Notes: generated by a model not told the origin, from the sequence alone. DNA of 64,000 nt from Winogradskyella haliclonae (GCF_014635865.1 NZ_BMDQ01000005.1:1-64000); one strand, 5' to 3'; shown: positions 17,116 to 25,722, numbered from the stretch's first letter. Program-made: numbers and translations.

Positions 17116-17973
17116 TTAAACAGCCTTAAGACTTAAGTCCATATTGTAAACCGAATGTGTTAAGGCACCAGACGAAATATAATCGACACCACAGTCTGCA
17201 TAATGTCTAACTGTTTTCTCATTGATACCTCCAGAAGATTCCGTAAGACATTTATCGCCTATTAAGGCAACAGCTTTGCGAGTATCTTCATAATTAAAAT
17301 TATCTATGAGGATTCTATAAACACCGCCACAGTCTAAAATCTCTTGTATTTCTTGAAGATTTCTGGCTTCAACAATAATCTTTAAATCTCTATTGGTCTC
17401 TTTTAAATAAGCCTTAGTTTTATTTATCGCTTTTGCAACACCTCCAGAAAAATCGATATGATTATCCTTAAGCATAATCATATCATACAATGCAAATCTA
17501 TGATTAGTACCGCCACCAATTTTCACAGCCCACTTCTCTAGCGCTCTAATACCTGGTGTTGTTTTCCGTGTATCTAAAATTTGAGTATCTGTACCTTCTA
17601 ATAAGTCCACAAATACTTTGGTCTTTGTAGCAATCGCACTCATACGCTGCATAGCGTTAAGCACAAGTCTCTCTGCCTTTAAAATAGATTGAGAAGCACC
17701 TTCTACATAAAAAGCGATATCGCCATATTTAACCTTAGAACCATCCTCAATTAGGGTGTCGACTTTCATATTTTCATCAACATAAGCAAATACTTGTTTA
17801 GCGAATTCTATGCCAGCAATAATGCCTTCATCTTTAACCAAAAGTTTCGCTTTTCCCTTTGCTGAATCTGGGATACAAGCTAAAGAACTGTGGTCACCAT
17901 CGCCGACATCTTCTCGAATAGCATTTGCAATTATGAGTTCTATTTCTTTATCGAATTGTTCTTTTGAAATCAT
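17116..17973 (-). CDS. nadC: Nicotinate-nucleotide pyrophosphorylase (carboxylating)
   Basis: NadC converts quinolinate and PRPP to nicotinate mononucleotide, CO2 and pyrophosphate in de novo NAD synthesis. All 285 residues align with the family pattern. The N-terminal domain has REDVGDGDHSS. The barrel contains ERLVLNAMQRMSAIAT, DTRKTTPGIRALEKWAVKIGGGTNHR (about 133-160; substrate-binding Arg and Lys residues), MIMLKDNH, IIVEA and the C-terminal SSGGI. It is the first gene of the four-gene minus operon ending in priA. nadA and nadB are not nearby. Confidence 0.97.
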   Translation of the reverse strand: MISKEQFDKEIELIIANAIREDVGDGDHSSLACIPDSAKGKAKLLVKDEGIIAGIEFAKQVFAYVDENMKVDTLIEDGSKVKYGDIAFYVEGASQSILKAERLVLNAMQRMSAIATKTKVFVDLLEGTDTQILDTRKTTPGIRALEKWAVKIGGGTNHRFALYDMIMLKDNHIDFSGGVAKAINKTKAYLKETNRDLKIIVEARNLQEIQEILDCGGVYRILIDNFNYEDTRKAVALIGDKCLTESSGGINEKTVRHYADCGVDYISSGALTHSVYNMDLSLKAV

Positions 17974-18037
17974 TAGTCATCTTATTTAACGTAAAAATAG
18001 CAAATACATTTACCATATGCGATTTTAGAATTACGAA

Positions 18038-18068
18038 TTGAATGAGAAAAAATGAAATTGTAAATTTG
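18038..18068 (+). promoter_or_regulatory. Promoter-like element abutting rlmH
   Basis: TTG (18038-18040) and TAAATTTG (18061-18068) are 20 bases apart, a good Bacteroidota promoter match. The -7 box ends only 3 bases before the rlmH start codon, so the transcript would be leaderless if this promoter is used. Confidence 0.4.
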
Positions 18069-18071
18069 AGC

Positions 18072-18545
18072 ATGCAAATAAAACTTATCGCCATTGGCAA
18101 AACAGATAATAAACAGCTTTTAGCATTAATCGAAGACTACCAGAAACGCTTGGGTTTTTATATTAAATTTAATCTAGAAATTATTCCTGATATAAAAAAC
18201 GTAAAACACTTATCTGAGACGCAACAAAAAGAAAAAGAAGGCGAGCTTATTTTAGCAAAAACATTAAAATCTGATGTTCTTATTCTATTAGATGAAAATG
18301 GCAAACAAATGAATTCTATAGCCTTTAGTAACTACTTACAAAAACATCTTAATTCTGGAATTAAGCAACTCATTTTTGTAATTGGCGGCCCTTATGGATT
18401 CTCTGATGCCATTTACAAACGAGCAAATGGTAAACTAGGACTTTCACAAATGACATTCTCTCACCAAATGGTGCGCTTATTTTTTATTGAGCAATTGTAC
18501 AGAGGTTTTACCATATTAAAAAATGAGCCTTATCATCACAGATAA
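18072..18545 (+). CDS. rlmH: 23S rRNA pseudouridine-1915 N3-methyltransferase RlmH
   Basis: RlmH methylates pseudouridine 1915 in helix 69 of 23S rRNA. The 157-residue protein has the SPOUT trefoil-knot signature at the C terminus: FVIGGPYGFSDAIY, LGLSQMTFSHQMVRL, and the closing LYRGFTILKNEPYHHR. The start MQIKLIAIGK matches the family; the frame continues 30 bases upstream but those residues are not conserved. It is convergent with the DUF885 gene. Confidence 0.96.
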   Translation: MQIKLIAIGKTDNKQLLALIEDYQKRLGFYIKFNLEIIPDIKNVKHLSETQQKEKEGELILAKTLKSDVLILLDENGKQMNSIAFSNYLQKHLNSGIKQLIFVIGGPYGFSDAIYKRANGKLGLSQMTFSHQMVRLFFIEQLYRGFTILKNEPYHHR

Positions 18546-18553
18546 AACTCATT
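18522..18553. terminator. Weak hairpin at the end of rlmH
   Basis: AATGAG..TTATC and GATAA..CTCATT pair around a 6-base loop, with a 2x2 internal mismatch, overlapping the rlmH stop codon. No clear T run follows, so termination is uncertain. Confidence 0.35.
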
Positions 18554-18577
18554 CTAAAAGTAGTATGACTTAATGTC

Positions 18578-20371
18578 TTATTTGCTTGCTTCAATCCATG
18601 CATCAATCTTATCTTCTAATAATTGCAGTGGAATACAACCCGTTTCTAACACTTGATTGTGATATTCTTTAATATCAAATTTATCACCTAGAGTTTTAGA
18701 TGCGCGTTCTCTCAATTCAATCAATTTCAACTGTCCAATTTTGTATGATAAGGCTTGTCCAGGATTGGCCATATAACGTTCAATTTCACTAATAATAGCA
18801 CGCTCAGATTCGGCTTCATTTTCTAAAGAATATTGTATGGCCTTTTCTCTTGACCAACCTTTAGCGTGTAGCCCTGTATCCACCACAAGTCTAATAGCAC
18901 GGTGTATTTCTGAACTTAACATGCCAAAATACTGATATGGATCTTTGTATAACCCAAGTTCTTTACCCATAGATTCTGTATAAAGTGCCCAGCCTTCTCC
19001 ATAAGCACTATACCACAATGTTTTTCTGAATGTTGGTAGCTCTGCATTTTCTTGCTGCAAGGCAATCTGAAAATGATGACCTGGTATAGCCTCGTGCAAA
19101 AACAAGTCTTCTTTATCAAAAATATTGTACGTTTCTACATAAGGAATCGGTGTGTAAAAAATCCCTGGTCGAGTTCCATCTAAAGATCCTGGGCTGTAAT
19201 TTGCAGCAGCTGATTTCTCTCTAAATGGTTCTGTACGTCTCACCTCAAAAGCAGTAACTGGTTGTTTACCAAATAATTTGTTTATCTGAGGCTTCATAAC
19301 ATTATGAATACTATCATAAAACGCAATGACCTGAGAACGTTCTGTAAATGGCATCAATTCTTTTTTAGTTCTTACATGTTCAAAAAAAGCATTTAAATCA
19401 CCATCAAAACCAACTTCTTTTTTTACAGCTTCCATTTCTGAACGAATACGTGCCACTTCTCTTAATCCAAGATTATGGATTTCGTCTGCAGTCATAGTCG
19501 TTGTTGTGTAAAGCTTTATTTGGTGATTGTAATAATCGTCTCCTAATGGCGTAGCGTTAATTCCACTCGAAGTTCTTCCTTTTGGTAAATAATCAATAGT
19601 TAAAAAATCGACCATTTTTTGATGTGCTGGCATAATTTTATCTGCAATCATCACTTTATAATCTGCAGTGATTTGCTTACGGTCTTCATCAGAAAAATCT
19701 TCAGGAAAATTCTTTATTGGTGAATAATATAAATGGTCTTCAACATTTCCTTTTGCTAAAGTTTCAAACTGTGGAATCACTTTTTTAATCAAAGACTGTG
19801 GTAACACATAATCTTCTGCCATTCCTTTTTTCATATTATCAATTGTAGCATTTAACCATACCAAATAGTTATCTACACGCGTTGTCCAATCTTTATAATC
19901 TTGAACAGTTTTAAAAGGTTGTGCATTACTTGCCGAAGCTAACTGGTTGAAATCTAAATTTTTAGACCACATTTGATCCACTGGCATGAGGTCTTTTTTA
20001 AACTGCATGGCCTCAAGATTAATATCTATATCCCAGTTTAGCACATTATGACTCATCTTCTCAGTTGCGTTTAAAGTAGAAATATCAATTTTTGAAAGTT
20101 GACTTTTAAACGACTCATAATACGCTCTCTTTTTTGCTTTGTAATCAGCAGATAAAAAATTAGGAAATTCGGTATTGTAACTCATGTCGCCAGCATTAGT
20201 TGCTACCATTGGGTCTAGCGCATAACCTTGTTTACTGTAATCTTCTAAAAGAGCAGCGAATTCTGTATTAGGTATATTTTCTTCAGGTTTATTTGAAGTT
20301 GTTGCGCTATCGTTTTTACAAGATGAGAAACCAACAACTAAAAGACTTAAAATAAATAAGCGACGTATCAT
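18578..20371 (-). CDS. DUF885 family lipoprotein (putative zinc peptidase)
   Basis: The 597-residue protein has a lipoprotein signal (LFILSLLVVGFSSCKND, Cys at 19). The rest is a DUF885 domain of gluzincin-like fold. The metal-binding motif LHEAIPGHHFQ is clear at about residue 428 (H-E-A-x-P-G-H-H, the DUF885 version of HExxH), and a downstream acidic helix GEGWALYTESMGKELG supplies the likely third ligand. Family members are thought to be metallopeptidases, but substrates are mostly undefined. It is monocistronic. The hairpin beyond its upstream end belongs to the hibernation factor gene. Confidence 0.9.
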   Translation of the reverse strand: MIRRLFILSLLVVGFSSCKNDSATTSNKPEENIPNTEFAALLEDYSKQGYALDPMVATNAGDMSYNTEFPNFLSADYKAKKRAYYESFKSQLSKIDISTLNATEKMSHNVLNWDIDINLEAMQFKKDLMPVDQMWSKNLDFNQLASASNAQPFKTVQDYKDWTTRVDNYLVWLNATIDNMKKGMAEDYVLPQSLIKKVIPQFETLAKGNVEDHLYYSPIKNFPEDFSDEDRKQITADYKVMIADKIMPAHQKMVDFLTIDYLPKGRTSSGINATPLGDDYYNHQIKLYTTTTMTADEIHNLGLREVARIRSEMEAVKKEVGFDGDLNAFFEHVRTKKELMPFTERSQVIAFYDSIHNVMKPQINKLFGKQPVTAFEVRRTEPFREKSAAANYSPGSLDGTRPGIFYTPIPYVETYNIFDKEDLFLHEAIPGHHFQIALQQENAELPTFRKTLWYSAYGEGWALYTESMGKELGLYKDPYQYFGMLSSEIHRAIRLVVDTGLHAKGWSREKAIQYSLENEAESERAIISEIERYMANPGQALSYKIGQLKLIELRERASKTLGDKFDIKEYHNQVLETGCIPLQLLEDKIDAWIEASK

Positions 20372-20441
20372 GAAATTTTAATTTTTATTTGAAGTAAAGA
20401 TATGTATTAATTGAGCGAATTTTAAAATCCATATTAAAAAC

Positions 20442-20471
20442 AAAAAGCCTGCAATAGAATTACAGGCTTTA
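20442..20471 (-). terminator. Terminator of the ribosome hibernation factor gene
   Basis: AAAGCCTG / CAGGCTTT form an 8-bp stem with an 11-base loop. On the minus strand a T-rich tract follows. It lies 20 bases after the stop codon. Confidence 0.75.
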
Positions 20472-20490
20472 GATTATTTAAGTTTGAGAA

Positions 20491-20796
20491 TTAATATATT
20501 TTATAAATTTCTTTTCGTTTTTCTAGCTGACGTCTTAAATCATTTATGGTAGCACTTACTGCCAGCTCGTATTCTCTTTCATTAGACTTTGCAAAAATCC
20601 GTGGTCCTGGTAAACTCAATTCTATGTTACAAATTTTTCCGGCTTGGTGATCCTTATCATCATGCTTAAAATAGACTTGAGCCGATATTAAAAACTCAAA
20701 TTTATTATTTAATTTCTCCAATTTTTCTTTTGTGAATTGCGAAAGTGTTTCACTTACATCTGTGTTTACATACTGAAAATTTACCGTCATAATCAT
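20491..20796 (-). CDS. Ribosome-associated hibernation factor (HPF/RaiA family)
   Basis: A short, 101-residue HPF/YfiA-type protein that binds the decoding region of the 30S subunit to protect or silence ribosomes in slow growth. Visible family features are NFQYVNTDVSETLSQFTKEKLEKL at the start, DKDHQAGKICNIELSLPGP in the middle (beta strands that face the rRNA) and the basic helix DLRRQLEKRKEI at the end. It lacks the C-terminal dimerisation domain of long HPF. The start is either ATG 20796 or ATG 20790 (MTVNFQYV). It has its own terminator. Confidence 0.9.
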   Translation of the reverse strand: MIMTVNFQYVNTDVSETLSQFTKEKLEKLNNKFEFLISAQVYFKHDDKDHQAGKICNIELSLPGPRIFAKSNEREYELAVSATINDLRRQLEKRKEIYKIY

Positions 20797-20900
20797 TCTA
20801 TTTTTGGGGTTAAACTGATATCTCTAAGATACGATTTTAAACAGGAATACTAACTAACATTTATCATAAAAAAGATTTAAAAAATGTATTAGAATTGAAA

Positions 20901-20948
20901 GTTAATTAACGCCATTACGTCTACAGTTTTGTTAACCAGTTAATTAAT
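20901..20948 (+). promoter_or_regulatory. Two copies of GTTAATTAA(C/T) upstream of the DCC gene
   Basis: GTTAATTAAC (20901-20910) is a perfect palindrome, and GTTAATTAAT (20939-20948) repeats it 38 bases later, ending 6 bases before the start codon. This spacing suggests an operator pair, but the words are AT-rich and chance is possible. Confidence 0.3.
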
Positions 20949-20954
20949 AGCATA

Positions 20955-21329
20955 ATGGAAAAAGATATTATAATTTTTGATGGCGAATGTAACCTTTGTA
21001 ACGGCGTTATAGGCTGGCTATTAAAATTTGCACCAGAAGATTTGTTTCAATTTGTTGCCTTTCAATCGGCTTACGGACAAGATCTACTTAGAGAATATGG
21101 ATTTCCGACAGAGCAATTAGAAACTGTTATTTTAATCGACAGCAATGGCGTAAAAACGCACTCTGATGGTTTCTTAAGAATTATATCTAAAATCCCTAAA
21201 TGGAAACGTGTTGCTGCATTATTAGCATTTATACCAAGGATGATTAGAGATTTTATTTATAAGACCGCATCAAAAAATCGTGTGAAGTGGTTTGGTACTG
21301 CAAATAGCTGTACGATAGATTTTAGATAA
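20955..21329 (+). CDS. DCC family thiol-disulfide oxidoreductase-like protein (DUF393)
   Basis: A 124-residue cytoplasmic protein beginning IIIFDGECNLCNGVIGWLL (residues 5-23). It contains the D-x-x-C-x-x-C motif that names the DCC family (DUF393). The remainder includes QFVAFQSAYGQDLL, a VILID strand followed by SDGFLRI, and a closing basic stretch, all typical. The CxxC pair suggests thiol-disulfide exchange or metal handling, but the family's reaction is unproven. It is convergent with ytxJ, another thiol-linked gene. Two GTTAATTAA words sit just upstream. Confidence 0.92.
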   Translation: MEKDIIIFDGECNLCNGVIGWLLKFAPEDLFQFVAFQSAYGQDLLREYGFPTEQLETVILIDSNGVKTHSDGFLRIISKIPKWKRVAALLAFIPRMIRDFIYKTASKNRVKWFGTANSCTIDFR

Positions 21330-21434
21330 AGATTATAAAGTTTCGCTTATCGTTACGGTAAGCTTAGTTTTAATTGAATTTATCAACTAATACATGAAGC
21401 TAGCGTTTTACAAGCTTATAATCAGTAAACTAAA

Positions 21435-21821
21435 CTAGACAAACTTTGCCAATTCCAACTCATTAATAGCGCCGTGTGAAGCATGCGCAACAGCAACGCC
21501 ATTGCGTATAATTAATAACTGTGGCGATTGATGTAATACCTGAAACTTATAACCTGTTTCATTAGAGACATCGCGGTAGTTTAATAAATCCAAGTAATAT
21601 AAATCGGCATTGATATCTATAGCATACATAGACACAAATTGGTTCATCACCATACGACTAATACCACAGCGCGTAGAATGCTTAAATACCAATTGTGTTT
21701 TAGATTGAGAACGCTTTTCAATTTCCGCTAATTGATTAACCGAAGTCAAGGCTTGCCAAGGCAAAATTTTCTCTTCTTTAGGCTCTGATGAAGAATTAAA
21801 TAATTTATTAAATAGTCCCAT
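21435..21821 (-). CDS. ytxJ: Bacillithiol-system redox protein YtxJ
   Basis: The 128-residue thioredoxin-fold protein has the YtxJ signature FKHSTRCGISRMVMNQF (about 46-62), with a single redox cysteine in H-S-T-R-C-G-I-S. It also has the YYLDLL.YR strand and the cis-proline loop HQSPQLLII. YtxJ proteins are proposed monothiol bacilliredoxins that act on bacillithiol mixed disulfides in the cytoplasm. This suggests the organism makes bacillithiol, although no synthesis gene lies in the window. The gene is divergent from clpB, and a 10-bp inverted repeat lies 20 bases upstream of its start. Confidence 0.88.
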   Translation of the reverse strand: MGLFNKLFNSSSEPKEEKILPWQALTSVNQLAEIEKRSQSKTQLVFKHSTRCGISRMVMNQFVSMYAIDINADLYYLDLLNYRDVSNETGYKFQVLHQSPQLLIIRNGVAVAHASHGAINELELAKFV

Positions 21822-21841
21822 AGTATTTCCTCTTTTTTAAT

Positions 21842-21867
21842 TAAGTCGAAAAAATAATTTCGACTTA
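21842..21867. promoter_or_regulatory. 10-bp inverted repeat between ytxJ and clpB
   Basis: TAAGTCGAAA and TTTCGACTTA pair perfectly across a 6-base spacer in the divergent ytxJ-clpB intergenic region. Further rightward, GACAAAAAGTC (21873-21883) and GACATTTTGTC (21906-21916) are shorter dyads. These could be operators controlling one or both genes. Confidence 0.45.
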
Positions 21868-21978
21868 CACTCAGACAAAAAGTCATTAAAAATGCAGTGT
21901 TTACGGACATTTTGTCGTCTTTGCTGCGTTGGTAAGATAATTGAAATATGGCTAACAGAAAAAGAAACATTTAAGATT

Positions 21979-24585
21979 ATGAACTTTAATAACTATACAA
22001 TTAAATCACAAGAAGCCATACAACAAGCGCAGCAAATTGCGCAGAGTTATGGGCATCAACAAATAGAAAATGAGCATATCTTTAAAGGTATTCTTAATGT
22101 TGATGAGAATGTATTGCCGTTTATACTCAAAAAACTGAATGTAAATGTCAATTTACTAGAACAAATACTAGACGCAACTTTAGACAGTTTTTCTAAAGTT
22201 TCAGGAGCTGACATTATGCTATCTCGTGAAGCTGGTAAAGTCCTAAACGAGGCATCAATCATCGCAAAAAAGATGAATGATGATTTTGTGTCTATTGAAC
22301 ATTTATTGCTTGCCATATTCAAATCTAAAAGTAAAATTGCACAGGTATTAAAAGACCAGGGCGTTACTGAGAAAGCTCTCAAAGCTGCTATCGAAGAGTT
22401 ACGCAAAGGCGATAGAGTTACATCTCAAAGTCAAGAAGACACCTATAATTCGTTAAATAAATATGCAAAAAACCTCAACCAATTAGCACAAGATGGAAAA
22501 TTAGACCCTGTTATTGGACGTGATGAAGAGATTCGTAGAATACTTCAAATTTTATCTCGTCGTACTAAAAACAATCCTATTTTAGTTGGCGAACCAGGAA
22601 CAGGTAAAACTGCTATTGCTGAAGGTTTAGCGCACAGAATTATTGATGGAGATATCCCAGAAAATTTAAAAGATAAGCAAATTTTTGCCTTAGATATGGG
22701 TGCGTTAATAGCAGGTGCAAAATTTAAAGGGGAATTTGAAGAGCGTCTTAAGGCTGTTATCAAAGAAGTCACTACTAGTGAAGGAGACATCGTTTTATTT
22801 ATAGACGAAATACACACACTTGTTGGTGCTGGTGGTGGACAAGGCGCCATGGATGCAGCAAACATTCTTAAACCTGCCTTAGCGCGAGGCGAATTGAGAG
22901 CCATTGGCGCTACGACTCTTGACGAATACCAAAAGTATTTTGAGCAAGACAAAGCTTTAGAGCGACGTTTTCAAAAAGTAGCAGTTTATGAGCCTGATAC
23001 AGAAAGTGCCATTTCTATACTACGTGGTATTAAAGAAAAATATGAAACGCATCATAAAGTACGCATTAAAGATGAAGCCATTATTGGTGCTGTAGAATTA
23101 TCAAATAGATACATTACTAATCGTTTTTTACCAGACAAAGCCATTGATTTAATGGACGAGTCAGCTTCTAAATTGCGCATGGAAATCAACTCTAAACCCG
23201 AAGAGTTGGATGTTCTGGATAGAAAAATCATGCAATTAGAAATTGAACATGAAGCGATAAAGCGAGAAAAGGACGAAACTAAACTGAAATCTCTTAAAGC
23301 TGAATTAGCAAATCTTAAAGAAGAACGCAACGAATTAAATGCCAAATGGAAGAATGAAAAAGAGGTCGTTGAAAACGTTCAGAATATAAAACAAGATATC
23401 GAAAACTATAAGCTAGAAGCTGAGCGTGCCGAGCGTGATGGTGATTATGGCAAAGTAGCAGAAATCCGTTACGGAAAAATAAAAGACGCTACTGAGTCTT
23501 TAGAAAAATTTCAAAAGCAATTGGCTGAACAACAAGAAACCGCTTTGATTAAAGAAGAAGTGACGTATGAAGATATTGCAGATGTCGTTGCCAAGTGGAC
23601 TGGCATTCCTGTAACCAAAATGATTCAGAGCGAACGTGAAAAGCTGCTAAAACTTGAGGATGAACTACACAAACGTGTTGTTGGACAAGAAGAAGCTATA
23701 ATTGCTGTAAGTGATGCCGTGAGACGTTCTCGAGCAGGATTACAAAACCCACAAAAACCCATAGGGACATTTCTATTTTTAGGAACAACTGGCGTAGGTA
23801 AAACAGAATTAGCAAAAGCATTAGCCGAATATTTATTCGATGATGAAAATGCATTGACACGCATAGACATGAGTGAATATCAAGAACGTCATGCCGTAAG
23901 TCGTTTGGTTGGTGCACCTCCAGGTTATGTGGGTTATGATGAAGGTGGGCAATTAACAGAAGCTGTACGTAGAAAGCCTTATTCTGTAGTCTTATTAGAT
24001 GAAATTGAAAAAGCGCATCCGGATACATTCAATATTTTATTGCAAGTATTAGATGAAGGCAGATTGACAGATAATAAAGGACGTGTTGCAGATTTTAAAA
24101 ACACAATTATTATCATGACTTCTAATATGGGAAGTCATATTATACAAGAGCGTTTTCAAGCAACTAAGGATATCCCTTCAGCAATGGAAACAGCAAAAGT
24201 TGATATCCTAGGCTTATTAAAACAAACGGTAAGACCAGAATTTTTAAATCGTATAGACGATACTATTATGTTTACGCCATTATCAAAAGATAATATTAAA
24301 GACATTGTAGATTTACAATTAAAATCAGTTACCAAAATGATTGCGCAACAAGGTATAACCTTTGACGCTACTGATGAGGCAAAAGCATATTTAGCAGATA
24401 TAGGTTATAATCCAGAATATGGCGCAAGGCCAGTAAAACGAGTCATTCAGAAAGAAGTCTTAAATCAGTTAAGCAAAGAAATACTCGCAGGAAAGGTAAC
24501 AACAAGTAGCATTATTCTACTTGACGAGTTTGATAGTCAACTGGTTTTTAGAAACCAAGGCGATTTAGTTATCGAAGAATTTTAA
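21979..24585 (+). CDS. clpB: ATP-dependent disaggregase ClpB
   Basis: ClpB works with DnaK to extract polypeptides from aggregates. The 868-residue protein has the Clp N-domain (about 5-145), AAA+ domain 1 with Walker A GEPGTGKTAIAEG at about 204 and Walker B VLFIDEIH, and the coiled-coil M domain that separates ClpB from ClpA/ClpC (about 410-520). AAA+ domain 2 follows, with LGTTGVGKTELAKAL at about 600, LLDEIEKAHPD and the D2-small domain. The start MNFNNYTIKSQEA matches orthologues; an in-frame extension from 21892 is not conserved. The intergenic region upstream carries several dyads, fitting stress regulation. A structured region and strong terminator follow. Confidence 0.97.
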   Translation: MNFNNYTIKSQEAIQQAQQIAQSYGHQQIENEHIFKGILNVDENVLPFILKKLNVNVNLLEQILDATLDSFSKVSGADIMLSREAGKVLNEASIIAKKMNDDFVSIEHLLLAIFKSKSKIAQVLKDQGVTEKALKAAIEELRKGDRVTSQSQEDTYNSLNKYAKNLNQLAQDGKLDPVIGRDEEIRRILQILSRRTKNNPILVGEPGTGKTAIAEGLAHRIIDGDIPENLKDKQIFALDMGALIAGAKFKGEFEERLKAVIKEVTTSEGDIVLFIDEIHTLVGAGGGQGAMDAANILKPALARGELRAIGATTLDEYQKYFEQDKALERRFQKVAVYEPDTESAISILRGIKEKYETHHKVRIKDEAIIGAVELSNRYITNRFLPDKAIDLMDESASKLRMEINSKPEELDVLDRKIMQLEIEHEAIKREKDETKLKSLKAELANLKEERNELNAKWKNEKEVVENVQNIKQDIENYKLEAERAERDGDYGKVAEIRYGKIKDATESLEKFQKQLAEQQETALIKEEVTYEDIADVVAKWTGIPVTKMIQSEREKLLKLEDELHKRVVGQEEAIIAVSDAVRRSRAGLQNPQKPIGTFLFLGTTGVGKTELAKALAEYLFDDENALTRIDMSEYQERHAVSRLVGAPPGYVGYDEGGQLTEAVRRKPYSVVLLDEIEKAHPDTFNILLQVLDEGRLTDNKGRVADFKNTIIIMTSNMGSHIIQERFQATKDIPSAMETAKVDILGLLKQTVRPEFLNRIDDTIMFTPLSKDNIKDIVDLQLKSVTKMIAQQGITFDATDEAKAYLADIGYNPEYGARPVKRVIQKEVLNQLSKEILAGKVTTSSIILLDEFDSQLVFRNQGDLVIEEF

Positions 24586-24604
24586 CTATTTCTGTAACAA
24601 ATGA

Positions 24605-24653
24605 GCCGCTAAACAGTCTATATAATGATTGGTTGGTCTGCTTAGCGGCAGAC
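24605..24653 (+). ncRNA. Alternative-hairpin region downstream of clpB
   Basis: GCCGCTAA (24605-24612) can pair with TTAGCGGC (24642-24649). Alternatively GTCTGC (24636-24641) can pair with GCAGAC (24648-24653). The two stems share bases and exclude each other. The block is richer in G+C than its surroundings and lies between the clpB stop and its terminator. It may be a structured 3' UTR or a small-RNA part; function is unknown. Confidence 0.4.
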
Positions 24654-24658
24654 AATTT

Positions 24659-24720
24659 AAGGCAGCGCAAAAATACGTTTGAGACGTCCAAACTAAAGTA
24701 GCGCTGCCTTTTTATTTTTT
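24659..24720 (+). terminator. Strong intrinsic terminator after clpB
   Basis: AAGGCAGCGC (24659-24668) pairs perfectly with GCGCTGCCTT (24701-24710), followed by a T-rich tail. The 32-base loop holds an inner GTTTG/CAAAC stem around GACGTC. Confidence 0.8.
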
Positions 24721-24786
24721 CAAAATTTTGAAAAACTTGTAACAAGATTACAATTACCACTACTTATCTTCAAAACAAATTCAACT

Positions 24787-25656
24787 ATGAAAAAAATTAA
24801 AACTTTATGTTCTGCAATATTAGTTGCTATCATCTCAATATTCACAGGTAATGCGCAGGAGTTAGAAAATTCTACACTCTGGAAAATTACAGGAAATGGT
24901 CTAGAGCAGCCTTCTTATCTTTTTGGTACCATACACATCACTTGTGATGCAACATTAGATGATGATGTTAAAAAAGCATTGGATGAAACCACACAAGTGG
25001 TTTTAGAGTTAGATATGGATTCTGGCGATATGCAAACAAAAATGATGCAGAACATGTATATGAAAGATGGACAAACATTAAAAGATTTAGTTTCTGAAGA
25101 AGATTATAAAGCCATTGACCAGATGTTTAAAAAACATATGGGTATGTCAGTAGAGATGATGCAAAACATGAAACCTTTCTTCTTAACTGCTGCATTATAT
25201 CCAAATCTTATTGATTGCCCAATGCAGTCCTTTGAAGAAGAATTATTAAAAGTTGCAAAAAAGCAAGGTGAAGACATAAAAGGACTAGAAACTATAGAAG
25301 ACCAATTAAATGTTTTTGATAAAATACCATATAAAGAGCAGGCAAAAGATTTAGTCCGCTCTGCAAAAGATGATTTAGCTTATGACAAAGCCACTTTTTC
25401 TAAGATGATGGATACCTATAAAAAAGAAGACATTACGGAGATGATTGATATGATGAATGACGAGAATTATTCTTCTATTGCTGAATATCAAGATATTCTT
25501 TTGGATAACAGAAATAAAAACTGGATTCCAAAAATAGGTGAATTTGCAAAAGAACAGCCAACTTTTTTTGGTGTTGGAGCTGGACATCTAGCAGGTAAAA
25601 ATGGAGTTATCAAATTATTACGAAAAGAAGGATACACCGTTGAAGCTGTTAAATAA
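24787..25656 (+). CDS. TraB/GumN family secreted protein
   Basis: A 289-residue protein with a Sec signal peptide (IKTLCSAILVAIISIFTGNAQ, cleavage near residue 23). The TraB/GumN domain fills the rest: NSTLWKITGNGLEQPSYLFGTIHI (about 28-51, with the GTxH motif), VVLELDM, the central methionine-rich helical part, and the closing FFGVGAGHLAGKNGVIKLLRK (with G-x-x-H-L). The family is suspected to be metallo-hydrolases related to the Tiki proteases, but bacterial substrates are undefined. It is probably monocistronic, preceded by the clpB terminator. Confidence 0.9.
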   Translation: MKKIKTLCSAILVAIISIFTGNAQELENSTLWKITGNGLEQPSYLFGTIHITCDATLDDDVKKALDETTQVVLELDMDSGDMQTKMMQNMYMKDGQTLKDLVSEEDYKAIDQMFKKHMGMSVEMMQNMKPFFLTAALYPNLIDCPMQSFEEELLKVAKKQGEDIKGLETIEDQLNVFDKIPYKEQAKDLVRSAKDDLAYDKATFSKMMDTYKKEDITEMIDMMNDENYSSIAEYQDILLDNRNKNWIPKIGEFAKEQPTFFGVGAGHLAGKNGVIKLLRKEGYTVEAVK

Positions 25657-25677
25657 ACTGTATAATTTTATGTCAGA

Positions 25678-25713
25678 ATAAAAAAAATATACCAATTGGT
25701 ATATTTTTTTTAT
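25678..25713. promoter_or_regulatory. 36-bp perfect palindrome: TetR operator 1
   Basis: The sequence reads the same on both strands for 36 bases, centred on AATATACCAATTGGTATATT (25686-25705). Its right edge overlaps TATATTTG (25711-25718), the predicted -7 box of the tetR gene, so a bound repressor would block its own promoter. A 19-of-20 match to the core lies before the downstream thioesterase gene. Confidence 0.75.
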
Positions 25714-25718
25714 ATTTG
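25711..25718 (+). promoter_or_regulatory. Predicted -7 box of the tetR gene
   Basis: TATATTTG fits TAnnTTTG and lies 4 bases before the ATG at 25723, overlapping operator 1. A transcript from here would be leaderless or nearly so. Confidence 0.45.
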
Positions 25719-25722
25719 AATT

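Noticed and set aside
21330..21434. Terminator between the DCC gene and ytxJ
   Set aside because: AAGCTT words repeat here but no stem longer than a few bases with a T run could be drawn; the 105-base convergent gap otherwise shows nothing.
24569..24760. A 63-codon minus-strand frame over the clpB terminator region
   Set aside because: It overlaps the end of clpB and runs through two strong hairpins; the RNA-structure reading explains the region better and no start context is convincing.
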